Shown here: positions 6,740 through 8,062 of the stretch, piece by piece
Layout: every line of letters starts with the position of its first letter
Numbering within the stretch: position 1 is the stretch's first letter
Assembly (NCBI GenBank): GCA_011523195.1
Contig: WTHH01000263.1
Span: forward strand, 1-8,062
From: Verrucomicrobiales bacterium
GTDB taxonomy: Bacteria > Verrucomicrobiota > Verrucomicrobiia > Limisphaerales > UBA1096
Direction of reading: 5' to 3'
Length of the DNA stretch: 8,062 nucleotides
The notes under the pieces: generated by a model
Told to the model about the DNA's origin: nothing
The model's database searches: none
What the model saw: the letters and a program-made list of their open reading frames with translations, nothing else
Made by a program: the position numbers and the translations under genes

Positions 6740-6760
6740 ACCAAGCGCTTGGCCAAGCGG
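6740..6760. repeat. Palindromic repeat, extended full copy 6 (convergent intergenic gap)
   Basis: The only non-coding copy, with all 21 bases identical to 222-242. It lies seven bases past the T run of the plus-strand terminator and four bases beyond the ATPase stop codon, so it is within the 3' untranslated region of the minus-strand gene. The palindrome could form a short hairpin but has no T run after it. Confidence 0.88.
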
Positions 6761-6764
6761 AGAA

Positions 6765-7982
6765 TCAAAGCTGGTCAACAGCGACGATACGAATGACTTC
6801 ATCCATGCTGGTCACGCCTCGCTGCACCTTGGCCAGGGCATTTTGCCAGAGTGTGGTCATGCCCTGATCAATGGCCAAGTCGCGGAGCTTGCGGGTCCGC
6901 ATCTTTTGGATGATGCCTTCCCGGGTCACCTCGTCGGACATGAGCAGTTCCGTGACCGCCACGCGACCGTGGTAGCCGGTGTCGGCGCAGTGGTCACATC
7001 CCTGCCCGGTATAAAATGTGGTCGACTGCACGAACTCTTCCGGCATCAGGCCAATCTGCTCCGCGTTGGGTTGTGTTTCCACCTTGCAATGCTCGCAGAT
7101 GGTCCGGAGCAGTCGCAGGCCAAGCACTCCGGCGATACTGGATGCCAACAAAAACGGCTCGATGTTCATGTTGATCAACCGGGCGTAGACGCCGGCCGTG
7201 CTGTCGCTGTGGATGGTGCTAATGACCATGTGCCCGGTCAGCCCGGCCTGTACCGCGATGGAGGCGGTCTCTGGATCACGAATCTCACCGATCATGATTG
7301 CCTCGGGATCCTGCCGCATCAACGACCGCAGCGCCTTCGGGTAGGTGAATCCACGTGAGTTGCTGATCTGCGATTGGCTGATCATTGGCAGGTTGAACTC
7401 CACCGGATCTTCTACGGTGCTTATGCTGACGGTGGGGCCGTGGGTTTCAACGAGGTGACAGAGCGCGGAGTAAATAGCGGTGGTTTTTCCGGAGCCGGTG
7501 GGGCCGTTCAATAGTATCAATCCGCTTGGTCTGCGAATCAGTTTCATGAATTGCTCGAGTGTATCTGATTCGAACCCGAGCGTCTTCAGGTCAAAACTCC
7601 GGTTACGCGGATCGAACAATCGAACCACCACCTTTTCGCCGCGAACAGTTGGGAAAACGGAGACGCGCAATTCAACATTGCCGAACTCGGGGCCGGCTGG
7701 CGCGCGGCCTTCCTGCGGCAATTCAGACTCATAGGTTACAAGGTCGGACATGACCTTGATTCGCCCGGTGATCCTGTCGAGCAACTCGAGCGGCAGGTGC
7801 GTCAGTTCCTGCAGGATGCCGGACACACGGATGCGTACGGCGATGGTGTTCTCCCATGGCTCAATGTGGATGTCGCTGGACTGCTGCCCGACCGCGTCGA
7901 GGATGATATTGTTAACGAGGATCGCGATGTCGATTTTCTCGGTCGTGTTGACTGAGCGCAGGTAATTCGTGGTCAGGTCCAT
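6765..7982 (-). CDS. gspE: Compact GspE/PilB-family secretion or pilus assembly ATPase
   Basis: This is a hexameric cytoplasmic ATPase of the type II secretion/type IV pilus class, which powers pseudopilus or pilus assembly. The 405-residue product shows, in order, an N2-like domain (SSDIHIEP at 35-42, LPQEGR at 88-93), Walker A GPTGSGKT (160-167), Asp box EDPVE (191-195), Walker B region IMIGEIRD (229-236), His box with STIHSD (255-260), and a tetracysteine zinc site (C296, C299, C329, C332). The zinc site and the GYHGRVAVTELL motif separate it from PilT, which lacks them. It lacks the N-terminal domain of about 150 residues usual in GspE/PilB. ATG at 7982 is the only possible start because an in-frame TGA lies at 8021-8019. 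No clear ribosome site precedes it, and the start lies inside the end of the upstream gene, so coupled translation is likely. Whether it serves secretion, pili or both cannot be told from this window. Confidence 0.9.
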   Translation of the reverse strand: MDLTTNYLRSVNTTEKIDIAILVNNIILDAVGQQSSDIHIEPWENTIAVRIRVSGILQELTHLPLELLDRITGRIKVMSDLVTYESELPQEGRAPAGPEFGNVELRVSVFPTVRGEKVVVRLFDPRNRSFDLKTLGFESDTLEQFMKLIRRPSGLILLNGPTGSGKTTAIYSALCHLVETHGPTVSISTVEDPVEFNLPMISQSQISNSRGFTYPKALRSLMRQDPEAIMIGEIRDPETASIAVQAGLTGHMVISTIHSDSTAGVYARLINMNIEPFLLASSIAGVLGLRLLRTICEHCKVETQPNAEQIGLMPEEFVQSTTFYTGQGCDHCADTGYHGRVAVTELLMSDEVTREGIIQKMRTRKLRDLAIDQGMTTLWQNALAKVQRGVTSMDEVIRIVAVDQL

Positions 7983-8062
7983 GGGCTGGAGATTTTGTAG
8001 GCGTTCACCGGCGAAACGTCACTCTTTTTCAGCCGCCAATACCGCTCATGGAGCGTTCCGGT
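7973..8062 (-). CDS. 3' end of an unidentified gene upstream of the ATPase (partial)
   Basis: Reading the minus strand from the window edge, one frame stays open for 29 codons and stops at TGA (7975-7973). The other two frames close with stops nearby (8021-8019 for the ATPase frame). The tail contains ERYWRLKKSDV and ends in SSPWT. Its stop overlaps the ATPase start in the string ATGGACCTGA, a ten-base overlap typical of co-transcribed, translationally coupled genes. I do not recognise the fragment. It could be a separate protein of the same secretion or pilus cluster, or, less likely, the N-terminal half of the ATPase moved out of frame by one indel. Confidence 0.6.
   Translation of the reverse strand, partial: TGTLHERYWRLKKSDVSPVNAYKISSPWT

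Noticed and set aside
6827..6836. CTTGGCCAGG in the ATPase gene as a repeat copy
   Set aside because: Only the central nine bases resemble the repeat, and no flanking palindrome is present.
6843..7358. Plus-strand open frame of about 170 codons opposite the ATPase gene
   Set aside because: It is antisense to conserved ATPase motifs, and no ribosome site or family motif is visible.

Overview
The window (about 8 kb, moderately GC-rich) reads as a bacterial chromosomal segment that is almost entirely coding. Five plus-strand genes fill positions 5-6687 with junctions of 1-6 bases or small overlaps: mreC, mreD, mrdA (PBP2), rodA and an RNase E/G family gene. They end at a clear intrinsic terminator (6700-6732). 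A minus-strand GspE/PilB-type secretion ATPase (6765-7982) converges on this terminator. It overlaps by ten bases the 3' end of another minus-strand gene that runs off the window at 8062. No tRNA, rRNA, CRISPR array, transposase or phage gene is visible, and no gene-free stretch exceeds 300 bases. The longest gap is the 77-base convergent junction.

The organism cannot be named from the sequence. The layout (mreCD joined directly to mrdA-rodA and followed by an Rne/Rng ribonuclease), the long PBP2 with a charged insert and the short GspE-like ATPase suggest a Gram-negative-type rod, with Verrucomicrobiota or another PVC-group member as my best guess (inference from general familiarity, moderate to low confidence).

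The operon makes the lateral-wall elongation machine (elongasome). MreC and MreD are the membrane scaffold, PBP2 is the transpeptidase that MreC activates, and RodA is the SEDS glycosyltransferase that polymerises glycan strands with PBP2. mreB is expected just upstream, outside the window. The last gene adds an RNA-processing endonuclease with a long basic, probably disordered N-terminal region and a possible amphipathic helix, so it may also act at the membrane.

The most unusual structure is a dispersed perfect palindrome, CGCTTGGCCAAGCG, that can also be read as pieces of a 12-bp palindromic unit, CCAAGCGCTTGG. Four full copies, two near-complete copies and one decayed candidate occur here, mostly inside reading frames, where they encode LGQA or RLAK(R), and once in the convergent intergenic gap. 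The core octamer TTGGCCAA occurs seven times, where about 0.12 would be expected by chance. This looks like a genome-wide repeat family comparable in style to cyanobacterial HIP1 or to DNA-uptake sequences. Its function is unknown to me.
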